Assembly: GCA_048270425.1 (NCBI GenBank)
Contig: JBLWSY010000018.1
Location: forward strand, 1 to 64,000
Source: Oceanospirillum sp048270425
GTDB taxonomy: Bacteria > Pseudomonadota > Gammaproteobacteria > Pseudomonadales > Halomonadaceae
Direction: 5' to 3'
DNA length: 64,000 nucleotides
Below the pieces are notes generated by a model. The model saw only the letters and a list, made by a program, of their open reading frames with translations. It searched no databases and had not been told where the DNA came from. Within the stretch, counting starts at the first letter, position 1. Each line of letters opens with the position of its first letter. Positions 28,060 through 37,036 of this stretch are shown piece after piece. The position numbers and the translations under genes were made by a program.

Positions 28060-28508
28060 AAAAGGGATGGCTCAGTAGGCTGGTAGAACTAACAGATGAC
28101 GGCTGATTGATAGGGATCAAGCAATCCTGTTGGCGGGGAATGATATAACGTCCGGGGCCAAAGCTCACGGTTGTTTTTGACAAAGTGTCGCTCGGTTTTG
28201 ATTTACCCTGAATCGGTATCAGAAACGCCGGTTTCAGTTTTTTAGCGATCTCTGATGGTAATAATTTTTCGAAGATATTGTTGGTTACAACTGACTTACC
28301 AGTCTTACAAATTGTCAACAATAGACCGTAGTTTTATTGCCTGTGTTTATTAATCAAGGTAAATTAGGTCGGCTGTTGGGCTTGTGTCATGGGCGAGAGC
28401 ATGGGCGCAGCAGCTTGCAAAGCACAAAAAATGTGATGCAAGAGACAATAAAAATGGTGAAAGGCTAAGTAGTCTGACCCAACCAAAAACGAAACGAGGA
28501 ATGGCTTA
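28060..28508. other. 449-bp gap between divergent dusC and oadG
   Basis: It should hold promoters for both directions. I see no RNA gene, repeat or convincing open frame; a minus-strand frame across 27959-28321 overlaps the start of dusC and has no recognisable features. The only clear element is the GAGGA ribosome binding site (28496-28500) of oadG. Confidence 0.6.
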
Positions 28509-28757
28509 ATGCACTCTTCTGAGCTGATCTCCGAAGGCATCAATCTGATGCTGTTTGGTATGGGGTTTGTTTTTGTCTTTCTGACGTTGCTGGTCATCGT
28601 AACCGGGTTTATGTCCTCTACGGTCAACAAACTGGTTAAGCCGGCACCTGAAGCGACAAGCAAGCCAGCTCCTGTAAGCGCACCTGCAGCCGGTAATAAT
28701 GATGAACTGATTGCTGTTATGACAGCGGCTGTTCATAAATTCCGTTCCGGTCGATAA
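28509..28757 (+). CDS. oadG: Oxaloacetate decarboxylase gamma subunit
   Basis: 82 aa. The small membrane subunit that holds OadA and OadB together and binds zinc near its C-terminus. One transmembrane helix (about 12-36, N-L-M-L-F-G-M-G-F-V-F-V-F-L-T-L-L-V-I-V) is followed by a Pro/Ala-rich linker and a polar tail ending H-K-F-R-S-G-R. GAGGA lies eight bases before the ATG. First gene of oadGAB, same order as in Klebsiella and Vibrio. Confidence 0.93.
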   Translation: MHSSELISEGINLMLFGMGFVFVFLTLLVIVTGFMSSTVNKLVKPAPEATSKPAPVSAPAAGNNDELIAVMTAAVHKFRSGR

Positions 28758-28813
28758 CACCGGCAGACGCGTTTTAGCCAATAAAACTCATTAATATGGA
28801 AAAGGCCAAACCC

Positions 28814-30589
28814 ATGACCGAGTCCAAAAAACCACTAGGCATTACTGATGTCGTCCTGCGTGATGCCCATCAGTCCCTGTTTGCGACCCGCCTGCGCCTT
28901 GATGACATGCTTCCGATTGCTGAGAAGCTGGATCAGGTAGGCTTCTGGTCACTTGAATCCTGGGGCGGAGCGACATTTGACTCCTGTATCCGTTACCTGG
29001 GTGAAGACCCATGGGATCGTATCCGTGAGCTCAAAAAAGCGATGCCAAATACTCGTCACCAAATGCTGCTGCGTGGCCAGAATCTTCTGGGCTACCGTCA
29101 TTATGCTGATGATGTGGTTGATAAGTTTGTAGAGCGTGCGGCAACTAACGGTGTGGATGTATTCCGCGTATTTGACGCGATGAACGATCCCCGTAACCTG
29201 AAGCGCGCCCTTGAGGCGGTTAAGAATGTAGGTAAGCATGCCCAGGGCACGCTGTCTTACACCACCAGTCCTGTGCACAACCTTGATGCATGGCTGAGCC
29301 TGGCCAAAGAGATCGAAGATATGGGTGCAGACTCTATCGCGATCAAAGACATGGCCGGCATTATGACCCCTTACGATGCCTATGAACTGGTATCTCGCCT
29401 GAAGTCTGAGACAGATCTGGAAGTACAGCTGCATGCGCACGCGACTTCCGGCTTGTCTGATATGACGATTCTGAAAGCTGTTGAAGCCGGTATTGACCGT
29501 GTTGATACGGCAATTTCTTCCATGTCGATGACCTATGGTCATACGGCAACGGAATCTGTTGTGGCAGCTCTGAAAGGAACTGATCGCGATACAGGTCTTG
29601 ACCTGCTTCTGCTGGAAGACATTGCGGCATACTTCCGTCAAGTTCGTAAGAAATACGCGAAGTTTGAAGGTGCTCTGCGGGGTACCGATTCCCGCATTCT
29701 GGTTGCACAGGTTCCTGGTGGCATGCTGACCAATATGGAAAGCCAGCTGCGTGAACAGGGTGCAGGTGATAAGTTCGATGAGGTTCTGGCCGAGATCCCG
29801 CGTGTACGTGAAGATCTGGGCTTTATCCCTCTGGTAACGCCAACTTCTCAGATTGTGGGTACTCAGGCGGTACTGAACGTACTGACCGGCGAACGCTATA
29901 AGAGTATCTCCAAAGAAACTCAGGGCATTCTGAAAGGTGAATACGGTTCTGCACCGGCGCCTTTCAATGCTGAGCTGCAGGCTCGTGTTCTGGATGGTGC
30001 GGAAGCAATTACCTGCCGTCCGGCTGACTTGCTTGAGTCTGAAGTTGAAAAACTGACCGCAGAACTGAATGATCTGGCAAAAGAGAAAGGTTTCAACCTG
30101 GCTTCTGAGTCAATCGATGATGTTCTGACCTACGCATTGTTCCCTCAGATTGGTCTGAAGTTCCTGGAAAACCGTGGCAACCCAGATGCATTTGAGCCAG
30201 TCCCAACAGAAGAAGAAGGTACTAAAGCCGTGAGCAACAAAAATTCCGGTCCAGAAGTTTACACCATCACCGTTAATGGCCAGAACTATGTGGTTCAGGT
30301 AACTGAAGGTGGTGATATCTCTAATGTTCAGCCAGCTGCAGCGCCTGCGGCATCTGCACCGGCTCCGGCTGCTTCTGGTGGTGAGCCTGTTGCTGCTCCT
30401 TTAGCGGGTAACATCTTTAAAGTACTGGTAAGCCCAGGTCAGGCGGTTCAGGAAGGTGATGTGATCATCATTCTGGAAGCGATGAAGATGGAGACTGAAG
30501 TACGTGCACCACGTGCCGGTACGGTTGGCAGTGTAGATGTTCGTGAAGGCGATGCCGTTACTGTTGGCGATACTCTGCTGACGCTGTAA
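28814..30589 (+). CDS. oadA: Oxaloacetate decarboxylase alpha subunit, biotin-carrying
   Basis: 591 aa from ATG 28814, which has AAAAGG about eight bases upstream; an in-frame ATG at 28796 would add six residues and has no ribosome binding site. The N-terminal carboxyltransferase TIM barrel starts I-T-D-V-V-L-R-D-A-H-Q-S-L (metal-binding Asp), and L-H-A-H-A-T-S-G supplies two metal-binding histidines. A conserved carboxyltransferase domain follows, then a Pro/Ala linker and a C-terminal biotinyl domain with the biotin-accepting Lys558 in E-A-M-K-M. It transfers CO2 from oxaloacetate to biotin, which OadB then decarboxylates. Sits between oadG and oadB. Confidence 0.95.
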   Translation: MTESKKPLGITDVVLRDAHQSLFATRLRLDDMLPIAEKLDQVGFWSLESWGGATFDSCIRYLGEDPWDRIRELKKAMPNTRHQMLLRGQNLLGYRHYADDVVDKFVERAATNGVDVFRVFDAMNDPRNLKRALEAVKNVGKHAQGTLSYTTSPVHNLDAWLSLAKEIEDMGADSIAIKDMAGIMTPYDAYELVSRLKSETDLEVQLHAHATSGLSDMTILKAVEAGIDRVDTAISSMSMTYGHTATESVVAALKGTDRDTGLDLLLLEDIAAYFRQVRKKYAKFEGALRGTDSRILVAQVPGGMLTNMESQLREQGAGDKFDEVLAEIPRVREDLGFIPLVTPTSQIVGTQAVLNVLTGERYKSISKETQGILKGEYGSAPAPFNAELQARVLDGAEAITCRPADLLESEVEKLTAELNDLAKEKGFNLASESIDDVLTYALFPQIGLKFLENRGNPDAFEPVPTEEEGTKAVSNKNSGPEVYTITVNGQNYVVQVTEGGDISNVQPAAAPAASAPAPAASGGEPVAAPLAGNIFKVLVSPGQAVQEGDVIIILEAMKMETEVRAPRAGTVGSVDVREGDAVTVGDTLLTL

Positions 30590-30618
30590 GTCCCTGCTAA
30601 AACAACGAGGTTGATCAA

Positions 30619-31920
30619 ATGGAACAACTTTTGAGCTTATGGCAGGGCTCAGGTCTTTACAACATGGGGCTGGGTCAGCTGACGATGATTATTATCTGTC
30701 TGCTGCTTTTGTACCTTGCGATTGTTAAGAACTTTGAACCTCTGCTGCTGGTTCCGATCGGTTTTGGTGGTCTTCTGGCCAACATTCCTGAAGCGGGGCT
30801 GGCGCTGTCTGCGGCCGAGCAGGCGATTCATTTTGCTAAACCAGAAGTGCTGGCGGCCATTGCGCAAGCGCTTGATGCTAATACGACAGATCCTGAAGTA
30901 TTAAAGCATCTTGTGCATGATACAGGCCCAAGTGCCTACGCAGCGGCACAGCTGGCGGCTCAGGATGCCGGTTATACTAACGGTATGCTGTATAGCTTCT
31001 ACTCTGTGGCGATTGCCAGTGGTATTGCACCGCTCGTAATCTTCATGGGGGTTGGTGCGATGACCGACTTTGGTCCTCTGCTGGCGAACCCTAAGACTCT
31101 GTTCCTGGGGGCGGCGGCGCAGTTTGGTATTTTTGCCACTGTACTGGGTGCTGTCGGTCTTTCTGCCATGGGGCTGATGGACTTTTCGATCCAGCAAGCA
31201 GCTGCAATCGGTATTATCGGTGGTGCAGACGGTCCGACATCTATCTATGTCGCAAGTCTGCTGGCCCCTGAACTGCTGGGTGCAATTGCAGTCGCATCGT
31301 ACTCTTACATGGCGCTGGTGCCTCTGATTCAGCCGCCGATTATGCGTGCGCTGACAACTCCGGAAGAACGTAAGATTGAGATGATTCAGCTGCGTACCGT
31401 ATCTAAAGCTGAGAAGATTATCTTCCCTCTTTCTCTGCTTATCCTGGTAGCCTTGTTGCTGCCGGATGCGGCACCACTGCTGGGTATGTTCTGCTTCGGT
31501 AACCTGATGAAAGAGTCTGGTGTTGTGGATCGCCTGAGCGATACTGCTCAGAATGCCCTGATCAACATCACGACTATTTTCCTGGGTCTGTCTGTTGGCT
31601 CCAAGCTGATTGCAGATAAGTTCCTGGCCGTTGAGACTCTGGGTATTCTGTCTTTGGGTATTGTTGCTTTTGGTATTGGCACTGCTTCTGGCGTACTGAT
31701 GGCAAAACTAATGAACAAGTTGACCAAGACTCCGGTGAATCCGCTGATCGGTTCGGCAGGTGTGTCTGCAGTGCCTATGGCGGCCCGTGTATCCAACAAG
31801 CTGGGTCTGGAATACAACCCGCACAACTTCCTGCTGATGCACGCTATGGGCCCGAACGTGGCTGGTGTAATCGGCTCCGCAGTTGCTGCAGGTGTGATGA
31901 TCAAGTATCTGGGTGGTTAA
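30619..31920 (+). CDS. oadB: Oxaloacetate decarboxylase beta subunit, Na+ pump
   Basis: 433 aa with about ten membrane segments. It decarboxylates carboxybiotin and couples this to export of Na+. Conserved functional sites include the G-G-A-D-G-P-T-S-I-Y motif with the essential Asp near residue 204, and the N-P-L-I-G-S-A-G-V-S-A-V-P-M-A-A-R-V region near 373-390 that contributes to the second ion site. GAGG lies before the ATG. Last gene of oadGAB; a strong terminator follows. The presence of this pump fits a marine, Na+-using organism. Confidence 0.95.
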   Translation: MEQLLSLWQGSGLYNMGLGQLTMIIICLLLLYLAIVKNFEPLLLVPIGFGGLLANIPEAGLALSAAEQAIHFAKPEVLAAIAQALDANTTDPEVLKHLVHDTGPSAYAAAQLAAQDAGYTNGMLYSFYSVAIASGIAPLVIFMGVGAMTDFGPLLANPKTLFLGAAAQFGIFATVLGAVGLSAMGLMDFSIQQAAAIGIIGGADGPTSIYVASLLAPELLGAIAVASYSYMALVPLIQPPIMRALTTPEERKIEMIQLRTVSKAEKIIFPLSLLILVALLLPDAAPLLGMFCFGNLMKESGVVDRLSDTAQNALINITTIFLGLSVGSKLIADKFLAVETLGILSLGIVAFGIGTASGVLMAKLMNKLTKTPVNPLIGSAGVSAVPMAARVSNKLGLEYNPHNFLLMHAMGPNVAGVIGSAVAAGVMIKYLGG

Positions 31921-31943
31921 GACTATTCAAGGTTGATCAGAAC

Positions 31944-31976
31944 AGAAAAACCACCGCTTTTGCGGTGGTTTTTTTA
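31944..31976 (+). terminator. Terminator of the oadGAB operon
   Basis: A 12-bp stem (31946-31957 with 31962-31973), four-base loop, and a run of T's. Confidence 0.9.
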
Positions 31977-32009
31977 TGTCTTGATTTCGCTTCTTAATGG
32001 CTTAGATGA

Positions 32010-32855
32010 TCAGGTGATGCCGCCCTGTGCGGACTCTTTGATGAACAGCTGAATGAAGCTGTTAAAGATCTTCTCATCGAAATGATGGGACATCTTATCT
32101 TTCATCAGCTTAAGTGCTTCAAAGACGGTCATACCTTTTTTGTAGGAGCGCTCAGCGGTGAGGGCATCATAGATATCGGCTAAAGCGCAGATCTGGCCAA
32201 ACTGATGAAACTCCTTGCCCTTTAGTCCGTATGGGTAGCCGGAGCCATCAATTTTTTCATGATGCTGTAAAACGGTAATCTTACGAATCTCATCCAGTGA
32301 ATTCGCTCGTTTTAACAGCTGTGCGCCGCGCTCGGGGTGATTACGCATGATGGTAAATTCTTCATCACTGAGTTTACCGGGCTTGTTCAGAATGCCGGGG
32401 TCTACCTGAGACTTACCGATATCATGCAGAAAAAAACCAACGCCGAGATCTTTCATCAGATTATCGTCTGAGGTTTTCAGAATATGCTTGGCGATCAGCA
32501 GGGATTTAACACCCACATTGACACAATGGGTGTAGGTATAATAGTCATGCGAGGTAATACGCAGTAGGCTGCCGGATACTTCGTCATCAGAAATGATGCA
32601 CTCTGCCAATTCAATAATGGGCTGACTGGTATCCTCGATCAGCGACTCAGTGACGGGTTCGTTCATTAGGTTGTGCATAAGTCCGCTGCAATGTTCGAAA
32701 ACGGCCTTAGCTTTTTCATCTGAACTGGTAGGAGCTTTCAGCGCAGCACTGAGTTCTTCGGAAGGGCGATTCTTTTTGCCCCATTCACTTGGGTCATCCT
32801 TAACAAATTGCACCAGAGAGTCCGGGGTACTGGTGTTAAGTTGAGACGGTTTCAC
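32010..32855 (-). CDS. HD-GYP domain protein, probable c-di-GMP phosphodiesterase
   Basis: 281 aa. The C-terminal half is an intact HD-GYP domain: His144-Asp145 (F-L-H-D-I-G-K), His198-His-Glu200 (Q-H-H-E-K-I-D-G-S-G-Y-P) and the GYP triplet at 206-208, with D-I-Y-D-A-L-T-A following. These residues bind the metal centre and c-di-GMP. The N-terminal 100 residues are helical with no receiver, PAS or other named sensor domain that I can see. Hydrolysis of c-di-GMP is inferred from intact motifs. It is transcribed divergently from the ZorA-like operon, 279 bp away. Confidence 0.9.
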   Translation of the reverse strand: MKPSQLNTSTPDSLVQFVKDDPSEWGKKNRPSEELSAALKAPTSSDEKAKAVFEHCSGLMHNLMNEPVTESLIEDTSQPIIELAECIISDDEVSGSLLRITSHDYYTYTHCVNVGVKSLLIAKHILKTSDDNLMKDLGVGFFLHDIGKSQVDPGILNKPGKLSDEEFTIMRNHPERGAQLLKRANSLDEIRKITVLQHHEKIDGSGYPYGLKGKEFHQFGQICALADIYDALTAERSYKKGMTVFEALKLMKDKMSHHFDEKIFNSFIQLFIKESAQGGIT

Positions 32856-33134
32856 CCTTTATTCCTCAGCTCTAATTGTTCTTTTGTTGATGTAAAGCAT
32901 AGTAGATTTCTAAAATAGCATGACCTCGGAAAAACCCTTGGGTGATCGGGGTTTTGTAGCCATATTTGTATCTTTATGTAAGGGGTCGGGCCTGATTAAG
33001 GAAGGAAAAGAGGTGAGTAATGTCGAAGTGTCATTCGGCTTTTGTAACGCTTCTGCAAGCTGCTTTTTCGATACCCGTTTTCAGAAAACAAAGTTAGCGC
33101 CATAATAGGCCCTCATTTATTTTAAGCGACATTT

Positions 33135-34775
33135 ATGGATTTCTTAGCAGCTTTTTCACCACTGACGACGGTCGTCATTCTGATCATTATGGCACTGACC
33201 CTGTATTTTCACGGGCCGGTCTATTCACTGCGCACGGTAAATGCCGCCCCCTCGATTCTGACCAGTATCGGAATCTTCGGGACCTTCCTGGGTGTGGCCC
33301 TCGGTCTGATGGATTTTGATACCACGGATATCGAAGGCAGTGTGCCTCAGTTGATTGAAGGCCTTAAAACAGCGTTCTGGTCCTCTATTGCCGGCTTGTT
33401 GGCTGCTATGAGTATTAAGTTACGCCATGTGATTAAGCATGTGCGCAATTATGAGACGGAAACCAAATATACCGGCGCAACGGTTGATGACCTGGCTACC
33501 TTGCTGGGTGATATCCGTCTGGTGTTGAACAAGTCCGGTCTTGCCGATATCGGCGATAATATTCAAGCGGGCACCAAAGGCCTGGAGCAGCATCTGGAGC
33601 GACTGGAAAGCGTTATCAGTCAGTATCAGCAGGAGATGGTATCCGCTAACAGTAATGCGTTGACGACGGCGATTACTGATCTGATGACCAGCTTTAATGA
33701 AAAGATCACCGTGCAGTATGGTGATAACTTCCGACAGCTGAATCAGGCAGTTGGCCGTATGGTGGAATGGCAGGAGAACTATAAGGGAGAGCTTGCCAAG
33801 CTGCTTGAGCAGCAGAAAGCCAATGGCGACGTTTTGGATAAAGCCACCGAAGCCTACCAAACCATGGTGCAGCACACTCAGGCCTTTAACGAGGTCTCCG
33901 AGAAGCTGGGTGATGTGATGACCGGGCTTCAGCAGCAGTCAGATTCACTGGGTAGTTATCTGGATAGCCTGGCCAGTCTGGTCAGTAAAGCATCCGATGG
34001 ATTGCCTGCTCTTGAAGGGCGCATTATGACGCTGACTGAAGAGCTGGCAAATGGTATCCGTGAAAGTCATCGCCAGATGAATGAGTTGCTGACGAACACG
34101 TCCTCAACAATCGAAAAAACCGTCATTACCGTGAACAAACAGCTGGTCACCGATATGGAACAGGTGAACAGTCGCCATAATGATATTCTGATTCAGATGC
34201 TGGATCGTAATGAACAGCAACTGGTGCGTATGGATAATGCCATGGAGCAGGAGCTAACCCACGCGCTGCAAACCTTTGGGGGGCAGCTGACGGCTTTGTC
34301 TGAGAAGTTTGTTAGTGATTACTTGCCTTTGACTGAAAAACTGCGACAAGTCGTTCAGCTATCCGGGCAGATACCCGCTGGGGGTAATACGAACGCACCT
34401 GCGACAAAAGCACCTGTATCTCAGGATAAAGTCCGTACCCAAAAAGCTGAAGTTGCTCATTCTCATAACAGGCAGCCTGATAATTTTGCCACGGCTGATC
34501 ACTCTTTCAGTGCTAAGCCTGAGAACGTTAAGCAGGATGAGCTGCCTTCTGAGGCTGCTGACACTTCAGGTGATCAGAAGACGACTCATAGGGTTGTATC
34601 GCATGATGCTTTTTCACCGGAAGACTCTGAAGCTCAGGTGAAACCTGATCTGAGTGAGCAGAAAAAAGAAGATTCCGTGCAGTCGGTTAGTCAACCTCAA
34701 TCTATTGAAGCCGATAAGACGCCTCCACTTAGACCGGGTCGCCGTGCTGCACGAGCAGGAAGGAACCTGAAGTGA
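33135..34775 (+). CDS. ZorA-like (MotA/TolQ-type) proton-channel protein with long coiled coil
   Basis: 546 aa. Three hydrophobic helices at about 8-28, 40-60 and 75-96 contain the ZorA-style pattern G-I-F-G-T-F-L-G-V-A-L-G-L then L-I-E-G-L-K-T-A-F-W-S-S-I-A-G-L-L-A-A. From about 110 to 410 the sequence is a long amphipathic, heptad-rich helix expected to form an intracellular coiled-coil tail, as in Zorya ZorA. The last about 130 residues are Gln/Ser/Pro/Lys-rich and end in a basic R-P-G-R-R-A-A-R-A-G-R tail. Its stop overlaps the GTG of the next gene by four bases. Homology to ZorA is inferred from motifs and gene pairing; defence activity is not shown. Confidence 0.8.
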   Translation: MDFLAAFSPLTTVVILIIMALTLYFHGPVYSLRTVNAAPSILTSIGIFGTFLGVALGLMDFDTTDIEGSVPQLIEGLKTAFWSSIAGLLAAMSIKLRHVIKHVRNYETETKYTGATVDDLATLLGDIRLVLNKSGLADIGDNIQAGTKGLEQHLERLESVISQYQQEMVSANSNALTTAITDLMTSFNEKITVQYGDNFRQLNQAVGRMVEWQENYKGELAKLLEQQKANGDVLDKATEAYQTMVQHTQAFNEVSEKLGDVMTGLQQQSDSLGSYLDSLASLVSKASDGLPALEGRIMTLTEELANGIRESHRQMNELLTNTSSTIEKTVITVNKQLVTDMEQVNSRHNDILIQMLDRNEQQLVRMDNAMEQELTHALQTFGGQLTALSEKFVSDYLPLTEKLRQVVQLSGQIPAGGNTNAPATKAPVSQDKVRTQKAEVAHSHNRQPDNFATADHSFSAKPENVKQDELPSEAADTSGDQKTTHRVVSHDAFSPEDSEAQVKPDLSEQKKEDSVQSVSQPQSIEADKTPPLRPGRRAARAGRNLK

Positions 34776-35524
34776 ACCGACTGGACCAGCAGCAGAGCGA
34801 AGAGGAAAACCTGACGGCTGAGGAAGGGGCGCATTGGGTTGCTGTCAGTGACCTTATGGCAGGACTCATGATGGTTTTTCTTCTGGTCGCTGTGGCCTAT
34901 ATGGTGATTCTTGAGCGCGAAACTGAAAAGATTAAGCAGGTGGCTCTGCTGTATCAGGATCTTCGGGAACAGTTGTATCAGGACCTTTATCAGGAATTTA
35001 AAGATGACCTGCCCCGCTGGGGGGCTGAGTTGAAAGCCGAAGATCTCAGTTTTCAGTTTTACAACACGGAAGTGATGTTTGATCTGGGTAAGTCTACTTT
35101 GCAGCCAGAATTTGAAGCCATTCTGGCGGACTTTTTTCCACGATACACCCGAATTATTACCTCAGAAAAGTACCGGCATGATATTTCTGAAGTGCGCATT
35201 GAAGGCCATACTTCAAGTGACTGGACCAATGCCAGAAGCCCGGATGAAGCCTACATCAACAACATGGGCTTATCGCAGGCCCGAACCCGATCCGCTTTAG
35301 GGTTTGTTCTTTCATTACCTGAAGTGGAGTACCAAAAAGATTGGTTGAAAGGCCATTTGACAGCCAACGGTTTATCCTCATCAAAGTTGGTGATTACTTC
35401 GTCCGGAGAAGAGAACAGTGAGCGTTCCCGCCGGGTTGAGTTTCGCCTGAGAACCGATGCTGATTCCCGCATCCGGGAGATTCTGAAAGATGTGCTGGAT
35501 GAAGAGGCGCAGGCCGGACGATGA
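34772..35524 (+). CDS. ZorB-like (MotB/OmpA-type) stator protein
   Basis: 250 aa from a GTG start that overlaps the preceding stop by four bases. A single membrane helix at 24-47 holds the ion-binding Asp27 in V-S-D-L-M-A-G-L-M-M-V-F-L, the arrangement of MotB and ZorB. After a helical linker, residues about 100-240 form an OmpA-like peptidoglycan-binding domain (F-D-L-G-K-S-T-L, I-E-G-H-T-S-S-D, G-L-S-Q-A-R-T-R-S-A, S-G-E-E-N-S-E-R-S-R-R-V-E-F). Together with the upstream protein it should form an ion-driven, cell-wall-anchored motor. The last bases overlap the following gene's ATG (ATGA). Confidence 0.83.
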   Translation: MNRLDQQQSEEENLTAEEGAHWVAVSDLMAGLMMVFLLVAVAYMVILERETEKIKQVALLYQDLREQLYQDLYQEFKDDLPRWGAELKAEDLSFQFYNTEVMFDLGKSTLQPEFEAILADFFPRYTRIITSEKYRHDISEVRIEGHTSSDWTNARSPDEAYINNMGLSQARTRSALGFVLSLPEVEYQKDWLKGHLTANGLSSSKLVITSSGEENSERSRRVEFRLRTDADSRIREILKDVLDEEAQAGR

Positions 35525-36117
35525 AGTTACCGGACTTCAATAAAGATGAAGGTATGTTATCGCTGCGACGCCAGATGAACGCACGCAGGCCTGGGCATTT
35601 TGTGCTTTTTGATGCCAGCAGACATCTTACCGGACAGGAGCGATCACAGTTAGAGAACCAGGGGCTGAAAACCTCCTACGACAGTATTCGCATATTGCCG
35701 GATCAGACGCTGGCGATTAAAAACGGGCGGGTTATTGTTTTCTTTGCTGACGATTTGCAGTTGTTAAAAGATGACAGCAAGCCTATGAGAAGGCGGGAAA
35801 AAGAACATTTTCATGTTGCAGGCTGTAGTGTTTTACAGAATCGGTGTAAAGAGCCAATCATTGCCACCACGTGTCTGACATCGCCCTTTCCGGTTCCGGG
35901 GGAGGGCAGCAAACGCAGAAGCTTAACCGTTTGTCCGGAATGCCTGACGTTGTTGGCCTATAAAGGGTTTAGCCTGACCCGTAACCGTAAAATCAGATAC
36001 AGCGAGATTTTGCTGCGTAATTTTCAGCTGCAGGATTTCTTTAGGGTTTATACCCTGTACCCGGTGCGAATTGAGGGGCAGTTTTTGACCCCTCAACCCA
36101 GCTTACAGCGTCGTTAG
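35521..36117 (+). CDS. Unrecognised Cys-rich protein, third gene of the ZorAB-like operon
   Basis: 198 aa; I do not recognise the family. The ATG overlaps the ZorB-like stop in ATGA, so translation is coupled. Residues 1-85 are mixed and end in a strand pair (T-L-A-I-K-N-G-R-V-I-V-F-F). Residues 96-141 contain two His and five Cys (H96, H98, C102, C109, C118, C138, C141), including a C-P-E-C-L knuckle, which suggests a zinc-binding module. A basic stretch (R-N-R-K-I-R-Y) follows. No membrane segment or signal peptide, so it is cytoplasmic and could be the effector acting with the motor. It is neither ZorC, ZorD nor ZorE by size or motif. Confidence 0.7.
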   Translation: MKLPDFNKDEGMLSLRRQMNARRPGHFVLFDASRHLTGQERSQLENQGLKTSYDSIRILPDQTLAIKNGRVIVFFADDLQLLKDDSKPMRRREKEHFHVAGCSVLQNRCKEPIIATTCLTSPFPVPGEGSKRRSLTVCPECLTLLAYKGFSLTRNRKIRYSEILLRNFQLQDFFRVYTLYPVRIEGQFLTPQPSLQRR

Positions 36118-36138
36118 TGCGCATCAGTCGATTCGGAC

Positions 36139-36582
36139 CTACTTGATCACTTCCACTTCTGCTTTAATTGAGTTCGCGATAAAGCAGTTTTTATGGGCAC
36201 CTTCGTGCAGACGATCCAATTCTGCTTCAGTAGGCTGTTTGTCGCCGCCAAAAACAATGGTCGGTTTCAGCTCAATACGACTGACAACTTTGCCCCGTTC
36301 CGCTTTGGTCAGAAAACCAACAGCATCATCCTGATAGCTTTCAACCTTAAACCCTTTGATATCCGCAATCGCCAGGAAGGTCAGCATATGGCAGCTGGAC
36401 ACTGCCGCAACCAACATCTGTTCAGGGTCTGCACACTGATCGTCACCCATAAAACTTGCAGCGGATGACGCATTGATTAACTGACCACCGTTAAGAGTCA
36501 GTGTGTGGTTACGACAAAAGGTAGCATTGTCTTCCGGATGTGCTTTACGTTTCCAATTCAGCTGAGCGCGATGTTCTGACAT
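36139..36582 (-). CDS. OsmC family peroxiredoxin-like protein
   Basis: 147 aa. OsmC/Ohr proteins reduce organic hydroperoxides with two cysteines. Here Cys64 (A-V-S-S-C-H-M-L-T-F-L) and Cys133 (K-N-C-F-I-A-N-S) are in the expected places, and the D-P-E-Q-M-L-V-A-A motif precedes the first. It resembles the YhfA/OsmC-like branch more than Ohr. Convergent with the ZorAB-like operon; the 3' ends are 21 bases apart. Confidence 0.9.
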   Translation of the reverse strand: MSEHRAQLNWKRKAHPEDNATFCRNHTLTLNGGQLINASSAASFMGDDQCADPEQMLVAAVSSCHMLTFLAIADIKGFKVESYQDDAVGFLTKAERGKVVSRIELKPTIVFGGDKQPTEAELDRLHEGAHKNCFIANSIKAEVEVIK

Positions 36583-36768
36583 AGGTCTTTCCTTTTAAGG
36601 TATGGGGAGAACTATCCATTGATAAATACAGGCATTATAAACATAAACACAGCATTGAATAAGTTTGTTCTAATATTTATACCTTACGATGTCAATCTGT
36701 CTCCGGATCAGAGATGACCCAAGGCAACAATGCTTGTTGAGATGCACGATAGAGAAATAGCAGGCAAT

Positions 36769-36799
36769 AAAAAACCCGACAGAGTGACTGTCGGGTTTT
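36769..36799 (-). terminator. Terminator downstream of the CAU tRNA
   Basis: A 12-bp stem (AAAACCCGACAG with CTGTCGGGTTTT), flanked on the minus strand by T's, directly beyond the tRNA 3' end. Confidence 0.85.
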
Positions 36800-36808
36800 A
36801 GTAGATGG

Positions 36809-36885
36809 TGGTGGGCCTGCTCGGACTTGAACCGAGGACCTAACGATTATGAGTCGTGTGCTCTAACCAACTGAGCTACAGGCCC
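36809..36885 (-). tRNA. tRNA with CAU anticodon (Ile2 or elongator Met)
   Basis: A 77-nt tRNA with acceptor GGGCCTG/CAGGCCC, D-loop AGTTGGTTAGA, anticodon loop CTCATAA, T-loop GGTTCAAGTCC and encoded CCA. Initiator tRNA is excluded because the first base pair is G-C and the anticodon stem lacks the three G-C pairs. The anticodon stem and T-arm resemble E. coli ileX, suggesting tRNA-Ile2 read as AUA after lysidine modification by TilS, but elongator Met cannot be excluded by eye. Confidence 0.9.
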
Positions 36886-37036
36886 TTCAAGTAACGGTTG
36901 GCCTCAATAAGCTCAATCCGTAAAACTTAAGTGGCCGGAATTGTACAAAAGCTAAATCAGATTCGCCAGTCTTTAAATGCTCAAACTGTTTGATATATCA
37001 GAATTTATTCCGGGAAATTAAAAACGCGGGTTCGGC

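Noticed and set aside
27959..28321. 120-codon minus-strand frame at the dusC upstream region
   Set aside because: It overlaps the dusC start in another frame, has no family resemblance and no supporting ribosome binding site.
33135..36117. Complete Zorya type I or II system
   Set aside because: Only ZorA/ZorB-like genes are found; there is no zorC, zorD helicase or zorE nuclease-like gene nearby.
36809..36885. Initiator tRNA-fMet
   Set aside because: It has a G-C first pair and lacks the three G-C pairs of the initiator anticodon stem.
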